A stretch of 64,000 nt of DNA from Kocuria flava (GTDB lineage: Bacteria > Actinomycetota > Actinomycetes > Actinomycetales > Micrococcaceae), in contig NZ_CP013254.1 in assembly GCF_001482365.1 (NCBI RefSeq), forward strand, positions 2,046,001 through 2,110,000, in the 5' to 3' direction. Positions 35,465 to 46,382 of this stretch are shown here, piece after piece. Under the pieces are notes generated by a model that was not told the origin of the DNA, did not search any database, and saw nothing but the letters and a program-made list of their open reading frames with translations. The number at the start of each line of letters is the position of its first letter. Position 1 is the first letter of the stretch. The translations under genes and the position numbers were made by a program.

Positions 35465-36201
35465 CAGCCCTGCCTCCCGTCGTCCTCGGCCGCCCCGTCG
35501 GCGTCGCGCCGCAGGGAGTTGGCGAGGTCCAGCACGTCGGGGGAGGGCGGCCGGGACAGGATCCGGGAGACGGCCTCGACCTCGTCGGTGCGCATCATCG
35601 CGTGCACCACGTCGCCGCGCTGGTAGCTGGTGTCGGGGCCCGGCAGGACGCCCTCCCCGAAGCGGGTCACGAACGCGACCCGCACCCCGGCGGCCTCCTC
35701 GATCGCCTCGAGGTGCAGTCCCGACCACGAGTCGTCGAGGGAGAGCTCCCCGAGCTGCAGCCGCCCGGAGGCCTCCCGGTAGTCGCCCGTGATGGTCTGC
35801 TCCGGCAGGATCCGGCGCAGCGCCTGGTCGGCGCTCCAGCGCACGGCCGCGACCGTGGGGATGCCCAGGCGCTGGTAGAACTCCGCGCGGTTGGGGTCGT
35901 AGATGCGCGCCACCACGCGGCGGACCTTGAACGTCTCGCGCGCCACGCGCGCGGCGATGATGTTGGAGTTGTCCCCGCTGGAGACCGCGGCGAAGGCGTA
36001 GGCCTCCTCGATCCCGGCCCGGCGCAGCACGTCCCGGTCGAAGCCCACACCGGTGACCTTCTTCCCGCCGAAGTCGCGGCGCAGCCGCCGGAAGGCGCGG
36101 TCGTCCTGGTCGATCACCGCCACGGTGTGCCCGGAGTCCTCGAGGGCGTGGGCGACCATCACGCCGACCCGCCCGACTCCCATGACTACGAAGTGCGCCA
36201 T
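35464..36201 (-). CDS. TrkA-type potassium transport regulator CeoC-like
   Basis: A 245-aa RCK protein with Rossmann start MAHFVVMGVGRVGVMVAHALE and a C-terminal RCK_C domain (GLHLEAIEEAAGVRVAFVTR ... SYQRGDVVHAMM). No Shine-Dalgarno; TAGGCT lies 7 nt before the ATG, so it is probably leaderless. First gene of the ceoC-ceoB pair and divergent from the permease. Confidence 0.9.
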   Translation of the reverse strand: MAHFVVMGVGRVGVMVAHALEDSGHTVAVIDQDDRAFRRLRRDFGGKKVTGVGFDRDVLRRAGIEEAYAFAAVSSGDNSNIIAARVARETFKVRRVVARIYDPNRAEFYQRLGIPTVAAVRWSADQALRRILPEQTITGDYREASGRLQLGELSLDDSWSGLHLEAIEEAAGVRVAFVTRFGEGVLPGPDTSYQRGDVVHAMMRTDEVEAVSRILSRPPSPDVLDLANSLRRDADGAAEDDGRQG

Positions 36202-36208
36202 GGGCCCC

Positions 36209-36214
36209 AGCCTA
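36209..36214 (-). promoter_or_regulatory. -10 hexamer of the ceoC-like gene, leaderless
   Basis: TAGGCT on the minus strand followed by seven bases and the ATG. The same hexamer and near-same spacing as at lipB and 4416-4421. Confidence 0.5.
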
Positions 36215-36442
36215 GGCCACCGCCGGGGACCCCCGGCGCCGCCGGTCCGCCCGTGCGGGACCCGTGCGGGTGAGGAGCCGGCGCCGCCCGGGCGCCCGGC
36301 TCTGCGGGCCGGGCGCGTGTCCGGCCCGGCCGCCGGGCCGTGCCGGCGCGCGCGGGCCCGCGGCGCAGCGGTTCCGGCCCGAACAGGACGGGCCCGGTGC
36401 CGCCCGGCGGAGGGGCCGGCGGACAAGCGGGGCGGGAGGGGC

Positions 36443-36448
36443 TACCGT
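36443..36448 (+). promoter_or_regulatory. -10 hexamer of the KimA-like permease gene
   Basis: TACCGT 8 nt before the GTG start. It leaves no room for a 5' riboswitch before this gene. Confidence 0.4.
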
Positions 36449-36456
36449 GGGGTGCC

Positions 36457-38475
36457 GTGCAGAGCATTCCCCGGGCGCTGAGGCGTGCACTCGTCGGCAA
36501 GCCCATCCACAGCGAGCGGGCCGGTGAGGCGGTGCTGCCCAAGCGCACGGCGCTGCCCGTGTTCTCCGCCGACGCCCTCTCCTCGGTGGCCTACGCCCCC
36601 GACGAGATCATCCTCACCCTCGCCCTGGCGGGCACCACCGCGATCGCGGTCTCGCCCTGGGTGGGCCTGGCGGTGCTCGTGGTGCTGGCGGTCGTCATCA
36701 CGGCCTACCGGCAGAACGTGCACGCCTACCCCTCCGGCGGGGGCGACTACGAGATCGTCTCGAAGAACCTCGGCCGCACCGCCGGCGTGGGCGTGGGCGC
36801 GGCGCTGATGGCCGACTACGCGCTCGTCGTCGCCGTGTCCATGGCCACGGGCGCCCAGTACGTCACCGCCGCGCTGCCCGGGCTCGCCGACCGGCGGGTC
36901 GAGCTGGCCGTGGCCGGGATCCTGCTCGTGGGCCTGCTGAACCTGCGGGGCCTCGCCTTCGTGGGCCGGGCCTCCGCGGTGCCCACCTACTTCTTCCTCG
37001 CCGTGCTCGCCGCGCTGATCCTCACGGGCCTCGTCCTGGACCTCACCGGCGGGCTGGGCCCGGCCCCCAGCGCCGGGTACGAGGTGCTCCCGGCCGCCGG
37101 CCACGACGCCGGGCTGGCCGGGCTGGCCGGGGCCCTCGTCGTGCTCCGGGCCTTCTCCTCCGGGGCGGTGGCCCTCACGGGCGTGGAGACCATCACCAAC
37201 TCCGTGCCCTACTTCCGCAAGCCCCGCGCCGCCAACGCCGCCGCGACCCTCGGGGTGCTCGGGGCGCTCTCGGCCGCCCTGCTGGCCGGGGTGCTCTACC
37301 TCGCCGACCGCACCGACGCGGTCGTCGTCGCCGACCCGGACCAGCAGCTGCTCATCGACGGCAGCCACCCGCCCGCCGACTTCTACCAGTACCCGGTGCT
37401 GGGGCAGCTGGCCCGCACCGTGTTCGGCACCGACTCGGTGTGGTTCTACGTCCTCGCGGCCGCGACCGTCGCCGTGCTCGTGCTCGCCGCCAGCACCGCC
37501 TTCTCCGGCTTCCCCACGCTCGCCTCCCGGCTGGCCCGCGACGCCTTCCTGCCCCGCCAGCTGCAGGCCCGCGGGGACCGCTACGCCTTCACCAACGGCA
37601 TCGTGGTGCTGCTGCTCGTGGCCGTGGTGCTCACCGTGGCGTTCGAGGCCAGCGTCAACCGGCTGATCCAGCTCTACATCGTCGGGGTGTTCTTCTCCTT
37701 CACCCTCACCCAGGCCGGGATGCTGCGCCACTGGTCCCGGGTGCGCCGCGCCCGCCGCAGCCCCGAGGCCCGGCGGGCGCTGCTGCCGCGCCGGGCCGTG
37801 GCGCTCGTGGCCTTCGTGCTGTGCGCGGCCGTGCTCGTCGTGGTGCTCGTGACCAAGCTGACCCAGGGCGCGTGGATCACCCTCGTGGCCATCGCCGCCC
37901 TCGGGGCCGTGATGGCCGGGATCCGCCGCCACTACGACGCCGTGGACGCCGAGCTCGCCCTCGAGCCCGACTCCCCGGTGCGGGCCCTGCCCTCCCGCGT
38001 GCACGCCGTCATCTACGTCTCCTCGGTGCGCAAGCCGCTCATGCGCGCCCTCGCCTACGCCCGCGCCTCCCGGCCCTCCACCCTCGAGGCCGTCGTGGTC
38101 GACACCAACGCCGCCGCCACCCGCCGGATCCTCGACGAGTGGCAGCGCCTGGAGATCCCCGTGCCCGTGACCGTGCTGCACTCGCCCTACCGGGACACCA
38201 TCGGCCCCGTGGTCGACCACGTGCGCGGGGTGCGGCGGAAGTCCCCCCGGGACCTCGTGGTCGTCTACCTGCCCGAGTACGTGGTGCGCCGGCGCTGGGA
38301 GCGGCTGCTCCACAACCAGGCCATCCGGCCCCTGCGCGCCCGCCTGCACCAGGAGCGCGGCGTGATGACCGCCTCCGTGCCGTGGCACCTGTCCACCGCC
38401 CAGGGCCGCGACGTCGGCCCCGAGTCCGCCGCCGCCGGCCCCCGCCGCGCCCCCGAGCAGGAAGACCGCCCGTGA
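36457..38475 (+). CDS. APC-superfamily permease, KimA-like potassium importer
   Basis: A 672-aa permease. About twelve membrane helices fill residues 30-500 (first: VFSADALSSVAYAPDEIILT; YPSGGGDYEIVSKNLG follows helix 2). A cytosolic C-terminal domain (about 515-650) begins near LPSRVHAVIYVSSVRKPL. This layout matches KUP/KimA-type K+ importers such as B. subtilis KimA (YdaO) rather than amino-acid permeases of 450-500 aa. The divergent CeoB/CeoC regulators support a potassium role. Start GTG follows TACCGT closely and lacks a good Shine-Dalgarno. Transport substrate remains an inference. Confidence 0.85.
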   Translation: MQSIPRALRRALVGKPIHSERAGEAVLPKRTALPVFSADALSSVAYAPDEIILTLALAGTTAIAVSPWVGLAVLVVLAVVITAYRQNVHAYPSGGGDYEIVSKNLGRTAGVGVGAALMADYALVVAVSMATGAQYVTAALPGLADRRVELAVAGILLVGLLNLRGLAFVGRASAVPTYFFLAVLAALILTGLVLDLTGGLGPAPSAGYEVLPAAGHDAGLAGLAGALVVLRAFSSGAVALTGVETITNSVPYFRKPRAANAAATLGVLGALSAALLAGVLYLADRTDAVVVADPDQQLLIDGSHPPADFYQYPVLGQLARTVFGTDSVWFYVLAAATVAVLVLAASTAFSGFPTLASRLARDAFLPRQLQARGDRYAFTNGIVVLLLVAVVLTVAFEASVNRLIQLYIVGVFFSFTLTQAGMLRHWSRVRRARRSPEARRALLPRRAVALVAFVLCAAVLVVVLVTKLTQGAWITLVAIAALGAVMAGIRRHYDAVDAELALEPDSPVRALPSRVHAVIYVSSVRKPLMRALAYARASRPSTLEAVVVDTNAAATRRILDEWQRLEIPVPVTVLHSPYRDTIGPVVDHVRGVRRKSPRDLVVVYLPEYVVRRRWERLLHNQAIRPLRARLHQERGVMTASVPWHLSTAQGRDVGPESAAAGPRRAPEQEDRP

Positions 38476-39866
38476 CCCCTCCCGCCCCCGCCGACCCCGC
38501 CGGCACCCCGCCCGCCGAGCTCGAGCTGCGCCTCGGGCCGATCGCCCACGGCGGGCACACCGTCGCCCGCACCCCCGAGGGGCGCGTCGTCTTCGTCCGC
38601 CACGGGCTCCCGGGGGAGCGCGTGCGCGTGCGCCTGACCGACGCCGGGCAGACCGCCCGCTACTGGCGCGCCGACGTGGTCGCCGTCCTCGAGGCCGACC
38701 CCGCCCGGCGCGAGCGGCACGTCTGGGCCCCCGCGGACTCCCTGCGCACGTGGGCGGAGGGCCGCCCGCCCGTGGGCGGCGCCGAGCTCGGCCACGCCGC
38801 GCTGCCCGCCCAGCGGGCGCTCAAGGCCGCCGTGGTCGCCGAGCAGCTGCGCCGGCTCGCGGGCCTCGACGGACCCGTGGAGGTCGAGCCGATGCCCGGG
38901 GAGGACCCCGAGGGGCTCGGCTGGCGCACCCGGGTCCACTTCGCCGTCGACGCCGCCGGGCGGATCGGCATGCACCCCCACCGCAGCACCGCCGTCGTGC
39001 CGGTGGCCGGCTTCCCGCTCGCGCTGCCGGGGATCGGGGCCCTCGGGCTCGCCGGGCTGGACCTGCGCGGGGTCGAGCGGGTGGACGTGGCCGCCCCCGC
39101 CGACGGCGGCGCCCCGCTGGTCCACCTCGAGCTGGCCGCCGGGGCGGACGAGGACCGGCTGCGCCGCGAGACGGCCCGGCTGCCCGCCGGCACCTCCGTG
39201 GCCGCCCGCCCGCACGGCGCGGCCCGGCCGGCCCCCTGGGCGGGCCGGCCCGCCGTCGTCGAGCACGCCGGCGACCACCGGTGGGAGGTCTCCGCCGGGG
39301 GCTTCTGGCAGATCCACCGGGCCGCCCCGGACCTGCTGCACCGGCTCGTGCCCGCCGCCGCCGCCCCGCAGCCCGGCGGCACCGCCCTGGACCTCTACGC
39401 CGGGGCCGGGCTGTTCACCGCGGCGCTCGCCGACGCCGTGGGGGAGACGGGCGCGGTCGTGGCGGTCGAGGGCTCGCCCGTCACGAGCGCCGACGCCCGG
39501 CGCACCTTCGCCGGCCGTCCCGCCGTGCGCGTCGAGCGCGGCAGCGTGGACCGCGTGCTCGCCCGCCTGTGGCCCGACGCGGGCCCGGCGCCGCGCGGCC
39601 GCCGCCGCGCCCCCCGCGGCGCGGGGATCCCCCGTCCGGGGGCCGTGGTCCTGGACCCGCCCCGCGCCGGCGCCGGCCGCGAGGTCGTGGACCGGCTGAT
39701 CGCCCTCGCCCCCCGCCGGGTCGCCTACCTCGCGTGCGACCCCGCGACCCTCGCCCGGGACCTCGGGCGGTTCCGGCGGGCAGGCTGGCGCGTGCGGCAG
39801 GTGCGCGCCTTCGACATGTACCCCAACACCCACCACGTCGAGACCCTCGCCGTCCTCGAGCCCTGA
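38472..39866 (+). CDS. TRAM-domain RNA (uracil-5-) methyltransferase
   Basis: A 464-aa SAM-dependent m5U methyltransferase of the RlmCD/TrmA group. N-terminal TRAM domain (about 15-75, IAHGGHTVARTPEGRVVFVR), Rossmann fold with LDLYAGAGLFTAALADAVGE, VVLDPPRAGAGREVVD, and the catalytic cysteine in YLACDPATLARDL. The four cysteines of the Fe-S cluster typical of RumA-type enzymes are absent: the corresponding segment reads HVWAPADSLRTWAEGRPP. Start GTG overlaps the permease stop (GTGA). rRNA or tRNA target unknown. Confidence 0.9.
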   Translation: MTPPAPADPAGTPPAELELRLGPIAHGGHTVARTPEGRVVFVRHGLPGERVRVRLTDAGQTARYWRADVVAVLEADPARRERHVWAPADSLRTWAEGRPPVGGAELGHAALPAQRALKAAVVAEQLRRLAGLDGPVEVEPMPGEDPEGLGWRTRVHFAVDAAGRIGMHPHRSTAVVPVAGFPLALPGIGALGLAGLDLRGVERVDVAAPADGGAPLVHLELAAGADEDRLRRETARLPAGTSVAARPHGAARPAPWAGRPAVVEHAGDHRWEVSAGGFWQIHRAAPDLLHRLVPAAAAPQPGGTALDLYAGAGLFTAALADAVGETGAVVAVEGSPVTSADARRTFAGRPAVRVERGSVDRVLARLWPDAGPAPRGRRRAPRGAGIPRPGAVVLDPPRAGAGREVVDRLIALAPRRVAYLACDPATLARDLGRFRRAGWRVRQVRAFDMYPNTHHVETLAVLEP

Positions 39867-39933
39867 GCCCTCCGGGCGGCGCCTCCGTGACGCCCGCCCG
39901 GAGGGGCGCTCCGTGGCGCCCGTCGCACACGGG

Positions 39934-39939
39934 CTACAC
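39934..39939 (+). promoter_or_regulatory. -10 hexamer of acnA
   Basis: TACACT in GGGCTACACTGGCC, about 93 nt before the ATG. The leader contains no recognisable riboswitch. Confidence 0.4.
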
Positions 39940-40032
39940 TGGCCAGTGACTGTTCACGGGAGAACGCACGGCGGTGTGCCGGGTCCCTCCCGTGGGCGTT
40001 TCCAAGACGGTGGCGAGAGGAGTTCCACGCAC

Positions 40033-42855
<2,823 letters not shown>

Positions 42856-42885
42856 TCCCTGCCGGCCACCGCCGGTGAGCAGCGC

Positions 42886-42921
42886 CCGGAGGGCCCGGTC
42901 CGCACGGACCGGGCCCTCCGG
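42886..42921 (+). terminator. Terminator of acnA
   Basis: A 17-bp perfect stem (CCGGAGGGCCCGGTCCG with its complement) around a 2-nt loop, 31 nt past the stop codon. Confidence 0.8.
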
Positions 42922-42949
42922 CCTGCCCGGGCCCGTCGGGGCGAGCGAG

Positions 42950-42955
42950 TAGGAT
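42950..42955 (+). promoter_or_regulatory. -10 hexamer of dxs
   Basis: TAGGAT 67 nt before the ATG of dxs. No -35 is evident. No TPP riboswitch pattern is seen in the leader. Confidence 0.45.
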
Positions 42956-43022
42956 CGGGGGACGCGCCGCCCCGGAGGACCCCGGGGGGCGGGCAACGAG
43001 CGCCGAGCAGAGCGGAGGAAGC

Positions 43023-45056
43023 ATGAGCGTGCTGGAGCGGGTCTCCGGACCGGAGGACCTCGCGGGGCTGAGCCGTGCCGAGCTGACGGAGCTCGCGGCG
43101 GAGATCCGCGACTTCCTCGTCACCCACGTCTCCGCCACGGGCGGGCACCTGGGCCCGAACCTCGGCGTGGTCGAGCTGACCGTCGCGGTGCACCGGGTCT
43201 TCGACTCGCCGCGCGACTCGATCGTCTTCGACACCGGCCACCAGTCCTACGTGCACAAGCTGCTCACGGGCCGGAAGGACTTCTCCACCCTGCGCCAGCA
43301 GGGCGGGCTCGCCGGCTACCCCGACCGCGGGGAGTCCGTGCACGACATCGTGGAGTCCTCCCACGCGTCCTCCTCCCTGTCCTGGGCCGACGGGATCTCG
43401 CGCGGCTACGCCATGACGGGTCAGGACGACCGCCACACCGTGGTCGTCGTCGGCGACGGCGCCCTGACGGGCGGCATGGCCTGGGAGGCCGTGAACAACA
43501 TCGCCTCCGACCGGCGCCGGAAGGTCGTGATCGTCGTCAACGACAACGGCCGCTCCTACGCGCCGACCGTCGGCGGCTTCGCCAACCACCTCGCCGAGCT
43601 GCAGGCCAGCGTCCAGCAGGGGGTGGACGCGGTGCGCACCGACCGCCGCTACGAGCAGACCCTCGAGTCGGTCAAGCGGCTGCTCGCCTCCTCCGGGCCC
43701 CTGGGCGAGATGGTCTACCGCGGGCTGCACGGGATGAAGCAGGGCATCAAGGACGTCGTGGTGCCCCAGGGCATCTTCGAGGATCTCGGCATGAAGTACG
43801 TGGGCCCGGTCGACGGCCACGACCTCGAGGCCCTCGAGCAGGCGCTGTCCAACGCGAAGAACTTCGGTGGGCCCGTGATCGTGCACGCCATCACCGAGAA
43901 GGGCCACGGCTACGGCCCGGCGACCGCCCACGTTGACGACCAGTTCCACGCGGTGGGCGTGATCGACCCGGTGACCGGGCGCTCGACCGCCACCAGCTCC
44001 GAGCGCAGCTGGACGGCCGTGTTCCGCGACGAGATCGCCCGCATCGCCGACGAGCGCGAGGACGTCGTGGGCATCACCGGCGCGATGCTCATCCCCGTGG
44101 GGCTGCAGAAGATGCAGGCCGCCCACCCGGAGCGGGTGGTCGACGTCGGGATCGCCGAGCAGCATGCGATCGCCATGGCCGCCGGGATGGCCTACGGCGG
44201 CCTGCACCCGGTCGTGGCCCTCTACGCGACCTTCCTCAACCGCGGTTTCGACCAGCTGCTGATGGACGTCGCCCTGCACCGGGCAGGGGTCACCGTGGTC
44301 CTCGACCGGGCCGGGGTCACCGGTCCCGACGGCCCCAGCCACCACGGGATGTGGGACCTGGCGCTGCTGCAGATCGTGCCCGGGCTGCACCTGGCCGCCC
44401 CGCGCGACGAGCCCACCCTCGTGGAGGAGCTGCGCGAGGCCGTGGCCGTCGGCGACGCCCCCACGGTGGTGCGCTACCCGAAGGGTTCCGTCGGCGCCCC
44501 CGTCCCCGCCCTCGAGCGCCTCGAGGACGGCGTGGACGTGCTCGCCCGGCGCGGGGCCGAGAGCACCGCGCCCGGCGCCCGCCGCGACGTCCTGCTGGTG
44601 TCGGTCGGGGCGATGAGCGCGCTGGTCCTCGACGTCGCCGACCGGCTCGAGGCCCACGGCGTCTCCTCGACCGTGGTCGACCCCCGGTGGGTGCTGCCCG
44701 TGCCGGGCTCCGTGCTCGAGCTCGCCGCGCAGCACCGGATCGTCGTCGTCGTCGAGGACGGCGTGCGCGCCGGGGGAATCGGCTCCCGGATCCGCCAGGA
44801 GATGCGCGCGGCGGGCGTGGACACCGCCCTCAACGAGGTGGGCCTGCCCACCGAGTTCCTCGCCCACGGCTCCCGCGCCCAGGTCCTCGAGCGCGTGGGG
44901 CTCACCGCCCGGCGCGTCGCCCAGGACACGCTCGCCTCCGTGCTCGGCACCCGGGTGCCGTACGCCCGCTCCGCCGGCCCGGACACCGGGGCCGGGCCGG
45001 TCGTGCCCGGCCGGCAGGACGTGGCCGACGACGCCCGCCTGCGCCACCGCGGCTGA
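43023..45056 (+). CDS. dxs: 1-deoxy-D-xylulose-5-phosphate synthase
   Basis: Thiamine-diphosphate enzyme that condenses pyruvate and glyceraldehyde 3-phosphate, the first step of the MEP isoprenoid pathway, 677 aa. Landmarks: GGHLGPNLGVVELTVAVH, DTGHQSYVHKLLTGR, the ThDP motif VVGDGALTGGMAWEAVNN, the transketolase-type DVGIAEQHAIAMAAGMA and FLNRGFDQLLMDVALH. ATG start with GGAGGA close upstream. Its own promoter and the acnA terminator make it a separate unit. Confidence 0.97.
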   Translation: MSVLERVSGPEDLAGLSRAELTELAAEIRDFLVTHVSATGGHLGPNLGVVELTVAVHRVFDSPRDSIVFDTGHQSYVHKLLTGRKDFSTLRQQGGLAGYPDRGESVHDIVESSHASSSLSWADGISRGYAMTGQDDRHTVVVVGDGALTGGMAWEAVNNIASDRRRKVVIVVNDNGRSYAPTVGGFANHLAELQASVQQGVDAVRTDRRYEQTLESVKRLLASSGPLGEMVYRGLHGMKQGIKDVVVPQGIFEDLGMKYVGPVDGHDLEALEQALSNAKNFGGPVIVHAITEKGHGYGPATAHVDDQFHAVGVIDPVTGRSTATSSERSWTAVFRDEIARIADEREDVVGITGAMLIPVGLQKMQAAHPERVVDVGIAEQHAIAMAAGMAYGGLHPVVALYATFLNRGFDQLLMDVALHRAGVTVVLDRAGVTGPDGPSHHGMWDLALLQIVPGLHLAAPRDEPTLVEELREAVAVGDAPTVVRYPKGSVGAPVPALERLEDGVDVLARRGAESTAPGARRDVLLVSVGAMSALVLDVADRLEAHGVSSTVVDPRWVLPVPGSVLELAAQHRIVVVVEDGVRAGGIGSRIRQEMRAAGVDTALNEVGLPTEFLAHGSRAQVLERVGLTARRVAQDTLASVLGTRVPYARSAGPDTGAGPVVPGRQDVADDARLRHRG

Positions 45057-45153
45057 GCGCACGGCCCCCCGCCCGGACACCGGGGCGCCCCCTGCCCGTG
45101 GCGGGTCCCCTCGGGCGCGCTTCCGGCCCCGGACGACGGCGACCGGGCCCGGC

Positions 45154-45648
45154 TCACCCCTCCAGGAGGATCCGGCCGCCCTCCACGCGGACGGCGCGGG
45201 GCTCGAGCCCGGTCCCGGCGGGCCCGGCGAGGACCTCCCCGGTGGCCAGGTCGAAGCGCGAGTCGTGGCACGGGCAGACGTAGGCGCCGTCGCGCGGGGC
45301 GACCGTACACCCCTGATGCGGGCACACGGGGGAGTAGGCCACCACGGTCCCCTCCGCCGGGCGCCCGACGACGGCCTGCACCCCGTCCCGGTCCACCCTC
45401 AGGCCCGAGCCGACGGGCAGGTCCTCCAGCGCCCCGGCGTCGACCGTGCCGGCCGCGCCCTGCGGCTCGTCCCCGCTGCCGCACGCGGTCAGCGCCGCAC
45501 CGGCGGCCAGCCCGGTCGCCCCGAGCACGAGGCGCCGCGACGGCCCGGAGCCCGCGCCCGGCGGTGCGCCCGGCGGTGCGGGGTGCGGCGCGGCCTCGGG
45601 CGGCAGCGCGGTCGGGGTGCTCGGCGGGGGCGCGGGCTGCTGGTGCAC
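45154..45648 (-). CDS. Rieske [2Fe-2S] lipoprotein
   Basis: A 164-aa exported Rieske protein. A Pro-rich start precedes a twin-arginine-type signal ending in a lipobox (SRRLVLGATGLAAGAALTAC, residues about 37-56), so it is probably Tat-exported and lipid-anchored. The cluster ligands are CPHQGC and CPCHDSRFD in the C-terminal half. No cytochrome or oxygenase gene is adjacent, so it is not the bc1 Rieske subunit by context; partner unknown. GTG start with AGGAGA upstream. Confidence 0.88.
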   Translation of the reverse strand: MHQQPAPPPSTPTALPPEAAPHPAPPGAPPGAGSGPSRRLVLGATGLAAGAALTACGSGDEPQGAAGTVDAGALEDLPVGSGLRVDRDGVQAVVGRPAEGTVVAYSPVCPHQGCTVAPRDGAYVCPCHDSRFDLATGEVLAGPAGTGLEPRAVRVEGGRILLEG

Positions 45649-45683
45649 GGTGATCTCCTGGGCGAGGGGACGGGTCCGGCGCC

Positions 45684-45689
45684 AGTCTA
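45684..45689 (-). promoter_or_regulatory. -10 hexamer of the Rieske gene
   Basis: TAGACT on the minus strand, leader about 29 nt including AGGAG. Confidence 0.4.
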
Positions 45690-45803
45690 GGCGGGCCGGT
45701 AGCCCGGTCGGCCCCCGCCCGCCCGGGCTGCCCGCGTCCGCGGCGGTGATCGCTCACAGCGGAGCACCCGCCGGGGCGGTGTCGGGACGCGGGAGGTCGT
45801 CAG

Positions 45804-45809
45804 TAGGAT
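45804..45809 (+). promoter_or_regulatory. -10 hexamer of the YtxH-like gene
   Basis: TAGGAT, with the ATG about 54 nt downstream and a GGAAGGA in the leader. Confidence 0.4.
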
Positions 45810-45863
45810 GACGACCACAGCACACGGTCCGGGACCCGCCCGGACGGACGGAAGGACACCACC

Positions 45864-46286
45864 ATGATCAAGCGCCTCATCTTCGCGACGGGCTTCGGCG
45901 TCGGCTTCGTGGTCGGCTCGGCCTCGGGCCGCAAGAGCTACGAGACCCTCAAGGCCAACGCGCTGCGCACGTGGCAGGACCCCAAGGTCCAGGAGAAGGT
46001 CTCCGAGGGCACCGACTGGGTCAAGGCCGAGGTCCCCGTCGTCGGCGAGAAGCTGGCCGACGGGGCCAAGAAGGCCGCCGGCACGGTCGGCGCGAAGGCC
46101 TCCGACGCCTCGGCGACCGTCAAGGACAAGGTCACCGGGGGCTCGGGCGAGGGTGGCGGGACCCCGGCCGGCGGCACCGCCGCCACGAGCGACTACGCCG
46201 ACCTGCGCGCGGCGGAGCCGGTGACCCCCGAGTCCCCGATGTCCCCGGCCGAGCCCCGTCCCGCCGAGGGCGAGCCCGGGAACTGA
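45864..46286 (+). CDS. YtxH-like small membrane-associated protein
   Basis: A 140-aa protein. A short glycine-zipper-like hydrophobic start (LIFATGFGVGFVVGSASGRK) is followed by amphipathic Lys/Ala-rich helices and a disordered Pro/Glu tail, the pattern of YtxH-type proteins often linked to envelope or general stress. No enzymatic motif. Its function here is unknown. Confidence 0.78.
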   Translation: MIKRLIFATGFGVGFVVGSASGRKSYETLKANALRTWQDPKVQEKVSEGTDWVKAEVPVVGEKLADGAKKAAGTVGAKASDASATVKDKVTGGSGEGGGTPAGGTAATSDYADLRAAEPVTPESPMSPAEPRPAEGEPGN

Positions 46287-46315
46287 CCGGTCCGGCGACG
46301 GGCCCGGCCCGCCGC

Positions 46316-46353
46316 GCACGAGGGCCCCGGCCGCACGGCCGGGGCCCTCGTGC
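46316..46353. terminator. Bidirectional terminator
   Basis: A 17-bp perfect stem, GCACGAGGGCCCCGGCC with its complement, loop GCAC, between the convergent YtxH-like and RNase D-like genes. Confidence 0.8.
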
Positions 46354-46382
46354 GCCCGTCCGCGGGAGCGGTCCGCGCCGGC

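Noticed and set aside
36202..36456. A ydaO-type c-di-AMP riboswitch before the KimA-like permease
   Set aside because: No matching conserved blocks are visible, and the likely promoter lies only 8 nt before the start codon.
42956..43022. A TPP riboswitch before dxs, which uses thiamine diphosphate
   Set aside because: No THI-box sequence (such as CTGAGA) is present in the short leader.
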